NCBI RefSeq assembly: GCF_003339525.1
Contig: NZ_CP031124.1
Coordinates: 1,798,001-1,862,000, forward strand
From: Ephemeroptericola cinctiostellae
GTDB taxonomy: Bacteria > Pseudomonadota > Gammaproteobacteria > Burkholderiales > Burkholderiaceae
Direction of reading: 5' to 3'
Length of the DNA stretch: 64,000 bases
The notes beneath the pieces are model-generated. The model saw only the letters and a list, made by a program, of their open reading frames with translations. It did no database searches and was not told the DNA's origin. The position numbers and the translations under genes were made by a program. Below, one piece after another: positions 46,266-55,121 of this stretch (the first letter of the stretch is position 1; the number at the start of each line of letters is the position of its first letter).

Positions 46266-47696
46266 TTAGTCATGTGCCAACATGATGTGCCGTGGGCATG
46301 TGTAATCCTCCAAAGCATAATTTGATAAATCTTTACCATACCCTGAACGTTTCAAGCCACCATGCGGCATTTCTGATGTCAACATAAAGTGCGTGTTGAT
46401 CCATGTGCAACCATATTGCAGCTGACTCGATACACGCATGGCTCGACCCACATTTTGCGTCCAAACCGATGAGGCAAGACCGTATTCGGTGTCATTGGCC
46501 ATTTGAATGATTTGCGCTTCATCGTCAAATGGGGTCACAGACACCACAGGGCCAAACACTTCACGCTGAACGATTTCATCGTCTTGACGGGCATGAGCAA
46601 TCACCGTTGGGAGATAGAAGAATCCATCACCTGCCGGCGCACTGCCACCCGCAGTGATTTGAATATGCGGAACGTTGGCGGCACGCTCAACAAAACTGGC
46701 AACGCGTTCACGTTGACGTTGCGAAATCAATGCGCCCATTTCTGTGGTTGGGTCATTCGGTGCACCAACTTTGATGCTGGATACGGCGGCACTCAAGTCC
46801 GCGACAAAATGATCGTACGCTTTTTTCTGTACGTAAATGCGACATGCTGCCGTGCAATCCTGCCCTGCATTGTAGAAGCCAAATACTTTAATGCCATCGA
46901 TTGCCGCTTGAATGTTCGCATCATCAAAGACAATCACGGGGGCTTTACCGCCAAGCTCCAAATGCGTGCGTTTAACCGTACCTCGTGCCGCATCGAGCAT
47001 TTTTTGCCCTGTACCAATATCGCCAGTGAGTGAAATCATGCGCACTTGTGGATGATTGACAAGGCCACTGCCGACCGACTCACCCCGTCCTGTGATGACA
47101 TTAACCACACCAGCTGGTAAAACCTCTGCTAAAAATTGACCCAAGGCCAATGCTGTTAACGGTGTGAGCTCAGACGGTTTGAGCACCACAGTGTTGCCTG
47201 TGGCAATGGCTGGTGCAACTTTCCACGCCATCATCATGAGTGGGTAATTCCACGGTGCAATAGAGGCGACCACGCCCACAGGGTCGCGACGGATGAAACT
47301 GGTGAAACCGTTCAAATACTCGCCACCCACGGGTGCGCTTTGATTGCGGATCGCACCTGCAAAATAGCGGAACACATCAGCAACGGCAGGCAACTCGTCA
47401 TTGAGCACCGCGTGGTGCGGCTTGCCACAATTGTCTGACTCCAATTGCGCCAACATGGCGGCGTTGCTGTCAACCCAATCGGCGATTTTAAGCAAAGCAT
47501 GACTGCGGGTTTGTGGTGTGGTGGCTCGCCAGCTGTTGAATGCCTCATGCGCACCTTGCACCGCCGCATTCATTTGCTCAATCGAAGCTTCTGGCACTTC
47601 GCATATTTTTTTCCCTGTGGCGGGGTTGATGATGTCTTCGACTTGACCTTGACCTTTGACCAACTGGCCATTGATCAGCAATTGATTTGGGTACAT
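46266..47696 (-). CDS. aldehyde dehydrogenase, gamma-aminobutyraldehyde dehydrogenase-like
   Basis: The 476-residue NAD-dependent enzyme resembles PatD/YdcW, which oxidises 4-aminobutanal to GABA. Catalytic residues visible are Asn150 in APWNYP, Lys173 in LKPSE, Glu247 in LELGGKAP and the nucleophile Cys281 in [11 protein letters not shown]. The length equals that of PatD. It is the third gene of an operon after a 2-oxoglutarate-dependent hydroxylase and a threonine-aldolase-like enzyme (44-bp gap). In that setting it probably oxidises the aldehyde released by retro-aldol cleavage of a hydroxylated basic amino acid. Confidence 0.85.
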   Translation of the reverse strand: MYPNQLLINGQLVKGQGQVEDIINPATGKKICEVPEASIEQMNAAVQGAHEAFNSWRATTPQTRSHALLKIADWVDSNAAMLAQLESDNCGKPHHAVLNDELPAVADVFRYFAGAIRNQSAPVGGEYLNGFTSFIRRDPVGVVASIAPWNYPLMMMAWKVAPAIATGNTVVLKPSELTPLTALALGQFLAEVLPAGVVNVITGRGESVGSGLVNHPQVRMISLTGDIGTGQKMLDAARGTVKRTHLELGGKAPVIVFDDANIQAAIDGIKVFGFYNAGQDCTAACRIYVQKKAYDHFVADLSAAVSSIKVGAPNDPTTEMGALISQRQRERVASFVERAANVPHIQITAGGSAPAGDGFFYLPTVIAHARQDDEIVQREVFGPVVSVTPFDDEAQIIQMANDTEYGLASSVWTQNVGRAMRVSSQLQYGCTWINTHFMLTSEMPHGGLKRSGYGKDLSNYALEDYTCPRHIMLAHD

Positions 47697-47740
47697 GAGT
47701 GCTCCTGTTTAAATTTTTTCTAAAGTTTTTTAAAACCTGC

Positions 47741-48853
47741 TTAAATATTTGAGTGAATGACTGACAATGCGGCTTCTACACCAGCCGCAAAATGATCGAC
47801 ATCAACTTCAGTTGTATCCCATGCGGTCATCCAGCGCACCTGAGAACGGCTCATGTCCCAATCCCAAAACATGCACCAGTCACTTAATGGCGTGATGAGT
47901 TGAGCTGGAATGATCGGGAAACTGCTGTTGACTTGCGGTACAGCGTCAAATGAAATGCCTTTGAGCGAGACCGTCGCGTCGTACAAACGACGACTCATGG
48001 CATTGGCTTGTTGTGCCAATTGAATCCACAGGTTATCCGTCAGTAAAGCATTGAATTGAGCGGCCACAAACCGCATTTTGGATGGCAGTTGGTTGACCTG
48101 TTTGCGCACATACTTGGCACGCCGAGCATAAATGGGGTTCAAATAAATCACGGCCTCACCAAACATCAGCCCCGCTTTTGTACCTCCAAAACTGAGCACA
48201 TCAACGCCCACATCGCTCGTGAAAGCACGCAATGCATTGATTGTGCCGCCGAGTGCGGCGGTCGCATTGGCAATCCGCGCCCCATCGAGGTGTACGCGCA
48301 TGTCCATTGCATGTGCCGTGTCGCATAAGGCTGCAATTTCTTCGACAGAGTACAGTGCACCCAATTCAGTTGGTTGGGTGATGGACAAAACACCAGGCTG
48401 TGCACTGTGCTGTACGCCCACCATTGATTTCAATGCTTCAAGTTGTTCAGGCTTGATTTTGCCATCGCAGGTCGGCAACATGAGTAACTTGGCACCCAAA
48501 GCTCGCTCAGGTGCACCCGTTTCATCCAGCGCAATGTGCGCCTTATCGCTGCACACCACACATTCACCCGCCTGCAATAAAGTGGCCAAAGCCATCACAT
48601 TGGCACCCGAGCCACCAAACACCAGCAAGGACTCTGTGTGTTCACCAAATAAACTTTTAAAATGGGCTTGCGTCTGCGCCGTCCATGGGTCACTGCCGTA
48701 AGCCAAGGCATGGTTTTGATTGGCTTGTGCCAAAGCCGCCATGACTGCGGGGTGTGCACCTGCGGAGTTGTCGCTGGCAAACGTGCGCTCGGGCGCAGGC
48801 ATGGCTTGAAGTGTTTCTACGAGGGCTTTTATAGAATGGGTAGAATGAGTCAT
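47741..48853 (-). CDS. threonine-aldolase family enzyme (beta-hydroxy amino acid retro-aldolase)
   Basis: The 370-residue PLP enzyme has the beta-eliminating lyase/threonine aldolase fold. ASDNSAGAHPAVMAAL binds substrate, VHLDGARIANA gives the PLP Asp (about residue 190) and SFGGTKAGLM the Schiff-base Lys (about 226). The family cleaves beta-hydroxy-alpha-amino acids to glycine and an aldehyde. Five bases separate it from the upstream hydroxylase, so translational coupling is likely. The context suggests its substrate is the 3-hydroxylated product of that enzyme rather than threonine itself, but plain threonine/allo-threonine cleavage remains possible. Confidence 0.82.
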   Translation of the reverse strand: MTHSTHSIKALVETLQAMPAPERTFASDNSAGAHPAVMAALAQANQNHALAYGSDPWTAQTQAHFKSLFGEHTESLLVFGGSGANVMALATLLQAGECVVCSDKAHIALDETGAPERALGAKLLMLPTCDGKIKPEQLEALKSMVGVQHSAQPGVLSITQPTELGALYSVEEIAALCDTAHAMDMRVHLDGARIANATAALGGTINALRAFTSDVGVDVLSFGGTKAGLMFGEAVIYLNPIYARRAKYVRKQVNQLPSKMRFVAAQFNALLTDNLWIQLAQQANAMSRRLYDATVSLKGISFDAVPQVNSSFPIIPAQLITPLSDWCMFWDWDMSRSQVRWMTAWDTTEVDVDHFAAGVEAALSVIHSNI

Positions 48854-48858
48854 TCAAA

Positions 48859-49809
48859 TTAAATTCCAAAAGTTGTCGAAATCACACGCCCCTGACGCTC
48901 ATCGGCACTGTCGATCAAACTATCAACGACAAATGTACGCTGCAACCAACGGTCTGTGCCATCAAATCTGGGTGAATATTGGCTGCGACCATGAACAGCC
49001 ACGGCATTATCAACCACCAACAAATCACCCTTTTCCAAGCACACCCCTGTGTGGCATGATTCAACTGCACGGGATAAAGCTTCCAATGCTGCTTGCGCCT
49101 CCTCATCCTCCCCCACCATCAAATCGGCATCAAACACCATGGTTGGGCACTCTGGCTCGCCACTCAACACGGGCACCAATTCTCCCAGAACATTGGTACG
49201 ACCATGCAAATAACTTTCGTCAATGGCGGTACGGAAACGCGGCTGAAATAAAACACGCACCACATCATCACTCAACAACGGCAGTACTTCACGAATCGAG
49301 GCCAAAGTAGTTGAAGCGGCTGGGTCACCTTTTAAGCATAATAACAGCAAATAACTGGGGCGATGCGGGTGAAATGCGGCTTCGGTATGAAACATCAAAG
49401 GCACTTTAGACGAGGTCGATACTTGACGATCGCTGGCTGTTTTGGTGGGCACAAGGTTTTGAATCAAGCGCCCCCCCAACTCTGGCTCATAACCCACAGG
49501 CTCGCCCAAGCATTTGGCAACCGTCAGCAAAGTCAGTTCACTGGTGCAATCTTTCGTTGTGGGGGTCGTCGGTGTTATTGGCGTCGCAGGCAACTCCCCA
49601 ACAGTTAAACCCTTAATCAACAACCCACCACTTTTATGCGGATGGGCATGAAACTCACGCAATGCCTCACGCACAGCAGCGGGCAAACAATCGGCGTGTT
49701 TGTCCGCCTGATTGATGAATGATTCATCTTGAAAATCGCATGCGGGTGCAAAAAAGGCCAAAGGGATGATGTTGTGCACCACTTTAGGTTGAATGTGTTG
49801 TGTGATCAT
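48859..49809 (-). CDS. Fe(II)/2-oxoglutarate amino-acid hydroxylase (clavaminate-synthase-like)
   Basis: The 316-residue oxygenase has the iron-binding HTE at residues 141-143 (MFHTEAAFHPHRPSYLLLLCLKG), the distal His273 in AVHGRS and the 2-oxoglutarate-binding Arg region FDGTDRWLQRTFVV (287-291). These motifs, GGLLIKGL and VPVLSG place it with VioC/OrfP arginine 3-hydroxylases, AsnO and KDO1-type lysine 3-hydroxylases. It should hydroxylate C3 of a free basic or amide amino acid, with lysine and arginine the leading candidates. It is the first gene of the operon, with GGAG before the ATG, and its promoter overlaps a palindrome beside the divergent RpiR gene. Confidence 0.83.
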   Translation of the reverse strand: MITQHIQPKVVHNIIPLAFFAPACDFQDESFINQADKHADCLPAAVREALREFHAHPHKSGGLLIKGLTVGELPATPITPTTPTTKDCTSELTLLTVAKCLGEPVGYEPELGGRLIQNLVPTKTASDRQVSTSSKVPLMFHTEAAFHPHRPSYLLLLCLKGDPAASTTLASIREVLPLLSDDVVRVLFQPRFRTAIDESYLHGRTNVLGELVPVLSGEPECPTMVFDADLMVGEDEEAQAALEALSRAVESCHTGVCLEKGDLLVVDNAVAVHGRSQYSPRFDGTDRWLQRTFVVDSLIDSADERQGRVISTTFGI

Positions 49810-49841
49810 GATGACTCCAAGAAAATGTTGTGATGTTCCAA

Positions 49842-49871
49842 ATCATACACGAAATGGAATTTAAATTCCAT
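49842..49871. promoter_or_regulatory. operator palindrome and promoter of the hydroxylase operon
   Basis: ATGGAATTTAAATTCCAT (49854-49871) is a perfect 18-bp palindrome. On the minus strand an extended -10, TG-TATGAT (TATGAT at 49842-49847), lies 17 bp from TGGAAT (49865-49870), so the palindrome fills the spacer and -35. Another ATTCCAT half-site is at 49895-49901. RpiR-family proteins bind this kind of site, and the divergent RpiR gene is 70 bp away. Confidence 0.7.
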
Positions 49872-49940
49872 AAATTTGAAGTTAAGTTTTAAAAATTCCA
49901 TAACCTACAAAAATTGATGCCACATACAATTTAATGGATA

Positions 49941-50828
49941 ATGGATTCACACTTTAAAAAGAGCCCTTTAATTATGCACACACCACCACCTCCTCTCGCT
50001 GAACTCATTGGCCAACATGCACATGCCCTGACCAAATCCGAACGACGCGTTGCCGAAATTGTGCTGCAACAACCCAAATTTGTTGCTTTTGGCACAGTTT
50101 CTGATTTGGCACAAGCTGCAGAATCGGGTGTCGCCACAGTGGCACGTTTATCTTCCAAGCTTGGTTTCAGTGGTTTCAGTGACATGCAAAATGCAGTGCG
50201 CCATAGCCTTGCCAGTCTGCTTGAGCCCGCAGCCGTGCGCATCAAAGACAATGCAAACAGCACGCTGGAGCACCATTTACAAATGGAAATCAGTAATTTG
50301 CAACACACATTGAATAACATCGATCAAGTCAAATTGGACGCCAGCATCGCCCAGCTCAGTGAATTAAAATCATCGGTTTACGTGATTTCAGGTAACGCCT
50401 CTCGTGGAGTGGCTCAACAATTCATCGAAGATTTATCCGCACTCAGACCCCATGTGTACATGGTTGAAGGCAATCCAGTGCAAGTGGCTCGAACGATGAC
50501 CCAATTAAACCCAAATGATGCGATCGTGGCCATTGATTTGCGCCGTTATGACCGCTGGGTCGTGGAAGCCGTTGAAACTGCATATGGGCGGGGACTCAAT
50601 GTCATCGCCATCATTGACAGCGTATTGTCACCATTGAGCACGCTCACCAGTCAAGTGATGGTGGTTGCAGCAGCGGGCGCTGGGCCTTTTGACAGCCACG
50701 TCGGAACATTGGCTTTATTGAATGTATTGGTTGCAGGTACAGCAGAGAAATTACGACGCAGCGCAAGCAGCCGCCTCAGTCAAGCTGAGGATGCATGGCA
50801 TGCGGCTGATGTGTTGGTGGATCGATGA
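49941..50828 (+). CDS. MurR/RpiR-family transcriptional regulator
   Basis: The 295-residue protein has an N-terminal RpiR helix-turn-helix domain (LTKSERRVAEIVLQQPKFVAFGTVSDLAQAAESGVATVARLSSKLGF, about 30-78) and a SIS domain (about 125-265, VYVISGNASRGVAQQFIEDLS, DAIVAIDLRRYDRWVVEAVETA). SIS domains usually sense phosphosugars, but several RpiR proteins control amino-acid catabolism. It is divergent from the hydroxylase-aldolase-dehydrogenase operon. The start at 49941 is uncertain; ATG 49974 (MHTPPPPL) is an alternative. Confidence 0.88.
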   Translation: MDSHFKKSPLIMHTPPPPLAELIGQHAHALTKSERRVAEIVLQQPKFVAFGTVSDLAQAAESGVATVARLSSKLGFSGFSDMQNAVRHSLASLLEPAAVRIKDNANSTLEHHLQMEISNLQHTLNNIDQVKLDASIAQLSELKSSVYVISGNASRGVAQQFIEDLSALRPHVYMVEGNPVQVARTMTQLNPNDAIVAIDLRRYDRWVVEAVETAYGRGLNVIAIIDSVLSPLSTLTSQVMVVAAAGAGPFDSHVGTLALLNVLVAGTAEKLRRSASSRLSQAEDAWHAADVLVDR

Positions 50829-50866
50829 CCCCATGTTCAATAACCATTGAACAATGTTCATTGAAG

Positions 50867-51655
50867 TCAGTTGGCCTTGTAATATTTATCTTTTAATCCA
50901 ACAATCAATTGAGCGTACGCTTGCGCAGCCATCACATCACGCCCCCACGGCTTGCGTTTTTTCGGTAAGAACCTCAACCAGCCTGTTGTTCTAGCCAAAT
51001 GCACCACACTGGCTTGCACTTCTGGTCGCTCTTGTTTGATGTAGCGCCACAGCAAATCGGCCTTGGCGTCGTTGCTCAACTCAACCAACCATGTCGATGA
51101 AAATAAAAAAAATAGCCAATCCCTTGATTGGGCATTCACCAGCCCCATGGATTGTTCTGGGTCATCTTCAAAATCAATAAAAAACACTTGTCCCTTGTCA
51201 TACATGAGGTTGCGAAAAAAAGACTGGCTCAGGTTCTGACCTTTTTTATGGACATCTAAGATGGCATTTAATGCCTGCTCCCAGTAATAACTGGCGGGAT
51301 GCTCACCATGAAGCATTTTATCGCGCAAATTACTTGTCCCTAAATATTCAATGGCGAACCATTCTGAAGAGGCATGCAACAATTGAGGCACGGGTACCCC
51401 CGCAGTGGTTAAACGCTTAATTCGAGACACTTCGATCGTTTGAGCAGCAGCCCCACCAGGAACATGCGCAGGCATAAGTAAAGGCTCGCCCAGTAAATAT
51501 GAACACGCACGTAAAATTACATAACGCCAAGCAGGACGTGCGATTTCTTGGCGTTTGACGACCACTTTCTGACCATCCACATTGGTGACGAACACACGTG
51601 CATGCTCCGTTACGAATTGCTGCTCAATTAAACTGACTTGCGATGGTAATAACAT
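50867..51655 (-). CDS. WaaP/Kdo-kinase-like protein kinase-fold protein
   Basis: The 262-residue protein has a degenerate kinase fold: KVVVKRQE (ATP-binding Lys about 30), a catalytic-loop equivalent HKKGQNLSQSFFRNLMYD (about 135-152) and FIDFEDDPEQSM replacing the DFG metal site. This resembles the lipopolysaccharide kinase (WaaP/KdkA/InaA) group. It follows the PAP2-phosphatase gene on the same strand by about 105 bp. Phosphorylation of lipid A/core sugars is a family-based guess; the actual substrate is unknown. Confidence 0.65.
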   Translation of the reverse strand: MLLPSQVSLIEQQFVTEHARVFVTNVDGQKVVVKRQEIARPAWRYVILRACSYLLGEPLLMPAHVPGGAAAQTIEVSRIKRLTTAGVPVPQLLHASSEWFAIEYLGTSNLRDKMLHGEHPASYYWEQALNAILDVHKKGQNLSQSFFRNLMYDKGQVFFIDFEDDPEQSMGLVNAQSRDWLFFLFSSTWLVELSNDAKADLLWRYIKQERPEVQASVVHLARTTGWLRFLPKKRKPWGRDVMAAQAYAQLIVGLKDKYYKAN

Positions 51656-51761
51656 AACAAAACATCCAAAACGAATCCTTTGCTTGTTTGTGTGACAAAG
51701 GTTTATTTATACAATGGCTATATTTTTAATATTTTTGTCATTATACAAAACATAAAGTCGT

Positions 51762-52535
51762 TTAGTCATTTAGCCAGCGTTTTTTTATGACCCCCAACTC
51801 AACCAGTATCATCAAAACCACAAGCACCCACCACAATGCCCAAAGATGGTGCGACAAGAAATGTCCACCCTGTAAAATACGGACAGCCCCCAATGCTGTG
51901 CTCAAAAACAAGGCGTACCACACAAAAGCTTTCGCCCCCAACCATGTGGGTATGCGATCATCACCAACGACCAAATTTTTTCGCCAGATGGTGGGTGGCC
52001 AGCCCATCACAAAAGCCACTGCAATGATCGAAAAACCAGCCGCCCCATGCCCTGCAGGCCAGCACTTAATCACTTGAGGTGCCCAAGGTCGTGCGGTAAA
52101 CAAGTCAACATACGTCCATTCACCACCGAAAGGCTTTAAATCCCATGGGCACGCCACATTGGTCTGGCTTTTAATCACATTGACCACCACCACAGTGGCC
52201 ACCGCGCCAATCAGCAGTCCAATCCAGCGACGCCAAACCTCATGTTGCACAGCATTTAAACCTGTTTTCCATTTTAAATAGCCCCCGTAAACCACTTGGA
52301 TCAACATATAAACAGGCACAATCCGCAGCACATTTTGAGGTAAATTATGTAAATATTTTTCGACCCAACCTTTGTGCAACAAGACAAAACGCCCGGTGGC
52401 ATCATCGTATAATAACTGCGCAAACCACATGTCAACCGCATGTCCCCAAGGAAAAACTTCAGTCAACAGCAACAACAATACCCCCGTCACCAACAACCAA
52501 AGCCAAATCCGTTGCGTCATGCTTTTTGCCACCAT
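51762..52535 (-). CDS. PAP2-family membrane phosphatase
   Basis: The 257-residue protein has about six membrane helices. Its phosphatase motifs are KSQTNVACPWDL (motif 1, with CPW in place of RP), CWPAGHGAAGFS (motif 2, GH) and GAVRILQGGHFLSHHLWA (motif 3, R...H). Members dephosphorylate undecaprenyl pyrophosphate, phosphatidylglycerophosphate or lipid A in the periplasm. Its ATG shares one base with the tldD stop (TAATG), so the two are coupled. The downstream kinase-like gene suggests a shared role in envelope lipid phosphate balance. Confidence 0.82.
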   Translation of the reverse strand: MVAKSMTQRIWLWLLVTGVLLLLLTEVFPWGHAVDMWFAQLLYDDATGRFVLLHKGWVEKYLHNLPQNVLRIVPVYMLIQVVYGGYLKWKTGLNAVQHEVWRRWIGLLIGAVATVVVVNVIKSQTNVACPWDLKPFGGEWTYVDLFTARPWAPQVIKCWPAGHGAAGFSIIAVAFVMGWPPTIWRKNLVVGDDRIPTWLGAKAFVWYALFLSTALGAVRILQGGHFLSHHLWALWWVLVVLMILVELGVIKKRWLND

Positions 52536-54016
52536 TATAATTGCGCTCCACCCACTGTTAAACCGTCAATGCGCAAGGTGGGTTGTCCCACACCCACAGG
52601 AACACTCTGTCCTTCCTTGCCACAAATACCAACCCCCGAATCAAGGGACATATCGTTACCAATCATTTTCACTTTAGTCAAAGCATCAGGACCATTGCCG
52701 ATCAAAGTTGCCCCTTTGATCGGTTGGGTGATTTTTCCATTTTCAATCAAATACGCCTCAGTGGTCGAGAAAACGAATTTTCCATTGGTGATGTCCACTT
52801 GACCACCGCCAAAATTCGGGGCATAAATTCCATGCTTGACGGACGCAATGATTTCCTGTGGATCCATAGAACCACCCAGCATGTAAGTGTTGGTCATGCG
52901 TGGCATCGGCAAATGCGCATATGACTCACGACGTGCATTGCCAGTGGCTGCTGCGTTCATCAAGCGTGCATTCATGGCATCTTGCATATAACCTTTCAAA
53001 ATACCATCCTCAATCAAGACATTGCGTTGCGTCGCATGGCCTTCATCATCGACATTCAATGAACCGCGACGACCCACCAACGTGCCATCATCGACCACGG
53101 TGACGCCTTTAGCAGCCACACGTTGACCAATTTTACCTGCGAAAGCCGATGAGCCTTTGCGATTAAAATCGCCCTCCAAACCATGACCAATGGCCTCATG
53201 CAACAACACACCAGGCCAACCAGGACCCAATACAACAGGTAAAATGCCCGCAGGTGCAGGCACGGCATCAAGATTGACCAAGGCTTGGCGCACCGACTCT
53301 TTGGCATAGCCATGCAATACGTCATCACTGAAATAACCATAATCGCTGCGTCCACCGCCGCCAGCAAAACCTTGTTCACGCCGACCGTTCGACTCGACCA
53401 CGACAGAGCAATTCACGCGCACCAACGGCCGCACATCGGCCGCCAATCGCCCATCGGCTCGGGCAATCAAGACCACATCATATTCCGCCGACACACTTGC
53501 CATCACTTGCGTCACCCGAGGATCAACCGCCCGCGCCATTTTTTCCAAACGCTCCAACAACGCAACTTTTTCAGCCGAAGTCAGGCTGGCAATCGGGTCA
53601 TGTGCCGCATACAATGCTGCCGCATAGGGTGAGATGGGTTTCATGCTCATGGGCAGCGCTGATTTTGACACCACTTTCACCCCCCGTGGATCAACTGCTG
53701 GGGCGATGTCGCGCGTCACACGTGCGGCATCAAGCAATGCATCAAGATGAATGTTGTCTGAATACGCAAATGCTGTTTTTTCACCCACCACTGTGCGCAC
53801 GCCCACACCTTGATCGATACTAAAACTACCTGCTTTAACAATGCCCTCTTCTAAACTCCAACCTTCGCTGCGTGTGTATTGAAAATACAAGTCTGCATCG
53901 TCTGCATGGTGCGCAAACACTTCAGCGAACACGCGATCAAGGTTTTGAGTTGTCAAACCATAAGGTGTGAGCAATAAAGATTCGGCGATTTTAAAGTTAT
54001 CGTGATGTAAGGTCAT
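52535..54016 (-). CDS. tldD: metalloprotease TldD
   Basis: The 493-residue PmbA/TldD-family peptidase has the zinc motif [11 protein letters not shown] (about 270) and ends with the [28 protein letters not shown] region. With TldE/PmbA it processes ribosomally made peptides; the partner is not in the window. The ATG at 54016 is preferred; the longer frame begins with TTG at 54028. It follows the nitrilase-type gene (about 155 bp) in the conserved order and overlaps the PAP2 gene by one base. Confidence 0.95.
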   Translation of the reverse strand: MTLHHDNFKIAESLLLTPYGLTTQNLDRVFAEVFAHHADDADLYFQYTRSEGWSLEEGIVKAGSFSIDQGVGVRTVVGEKTAFAYSDNIHLDALLDAARVTRDIAPAVDPRGVKVVSKSALPMSMKPISPYAAALYAAHDPIASLTSAEKVALLERLEKMARAVDPRVTQVMASVSAEYDVVLIARADGRLAADVRPLVRVNCSVVVESNGRREQGFAGGGGRSDYGYFSDDVLHGYAKESVRQALVNLDAVPAPAGILPVVLGPGWPGVLLHEAIGHGLEGDFNRKGSSAFAGKIGQRVAAKGVTVVDDGTLVGRRGSLNVDDEGHATQRNVLIEDGILKGYMQDAMNARLMNAAATGNARRESYAHLPMPRMTNTYMLGGSMDPQEIIASVKHGIYAPNFGGGQVDITNGKFVFSTTEAYLIENGKITQPIKGATLIGNGPDALTKVKMIGNDMSLDSGVGICGKEGQSVPVGVGQPTLRIDGLTVGGAQL

Positions 54017-54172
54017 GTGTGAATTCAAAGTAAGGTCAACAAATCAGAAGGGATAAAAATATTTTAAGCGGGGAAAAAATATGCATTAGCAACACATATT
54101 GGGAGTAACGGTCTTGCGCCAGAAAAACCGAACACAAGACGCAATGGAGTGACGACAAATAAAACCAGTTTT

Positions 54173-55075
54173 TTATTTTCCATCTTTTACGGGTTGTTCC
54201 AATGCGCTGCCGCAACTCATGACCCTGTGCTTCAATGCAGGCAAACTTGCCCGCACTCGCGCAATGCGAGAGTTTAACAGATTGCCGCTGACCACGCCGA
54301 CACCTTCTGGCAGAACCGCTTGCACCGCGCCCCATGGGTCAATCCACATTGTGTGACCAAATGTACGACGGCCATTTTCATGCGTGCCGCCCTGTCCACA
54401 TGCGGCAAGGTAACATTGGTTTTCAATTGCACGTGCACGCAGTAAAATTTCCCAATGCGCCTGCCCTGTGGTGTACGTAAAAGCTGCCACCACCACCCAA
54501 GCAATCACCTCCCCAGCCATGCGAAACAATTCTGGGAAGCGAATGTCATAACAAATCGCAATCCCAATCCGTCCCCAAGGGCTATCCCATATGCACGGCG
54601 CAGTCGCATCACCCGCCATGATCGCATCACCCTCGTTGTACGATTCAATGCCATTGGTGAAACCAAACAAATGAATTTTATCGTAGCGCGCTTCAATGCG
54701 ACCAGTTGGGGCATAAACGATCGTCGTATTGAACACCTTATTCGGATCATTGCTTTTCAATGGAACCGTACCTGCAATCAAGTAAATCTGATGTTGAATG
54801 GCCTGTTGACGTAAAAAATGTTGTAAAGGCGTCCCAACATGGGTCGCCTCCCCCACAAAGTCCTCTGCCACAGCCAGTTTATCGGTCTCATTGCGCCCCA
54901 TGATGCAAAAATACTCGGGCAAAACCACCACTTGTGCACCATCGGCGACCGCTTTCGCAATCAACTCACGCGCTGTGCTGATGTTCACAAGCACATCGGT
55001 GGAGGACACCATTTGCACACATGCGATGCGTGGCGCAACATCATGGTCTTCTGAAATTGAATTGTTTGAACTCAT
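54173..55075 (-). CDS. carbon-nitrogen hydrolase (deaminated glutathione amidase type)
   Basis: The 300-residue nitrilase-superfamily enzyme has the Glu-Lys-Cys triad: Glu54 in VVLPEYF, Lys133 in YDKIHLFGF and Cys175 in GIAICYDIRFPE. RARAIENQCYLAACGQGGTHENGR is typical of the Nit1/YbeM branch, which repairs deaminated glutathione. Gene order nitrilase-tldD is conserved in betaproteobacteria. The usual upstream yhdP gene is absent; an insertion sequence lies 54 bp before the start instead. Confidence 0.88.
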   Translation of the reverse strand: MSSNNSISEDHDVAPRIACVQMVSSTDVLVNISTARELIAKAVADGAQVVVLPEYFCIMGRNETDKLAVAEDFVGEATHVGTPLQHFLRQQAIQHQIYLIAGTVPLKSNDPNKVFNTTIVYAPTGRIEARYDKIHLFGFTNGIESYNEGDAIMAGDATAPCIWDSPWGRIGIAICYDIRFPELFRMAGEVIAWVVVAAFTYTTGQAHWEILLRARAIENQCYLAACGQGGTHENGRRTFGHTMWIDPWGAVQAVLPEGVGVVSGNLLNSRIARVRASLPALKHRVMSCGSALEQPVKDGK

Positions 55076-55121
55076 GAGTCACCTTCTGTTTATTTGTAAG
55101 CAGATGCCATTGATTTGATAA

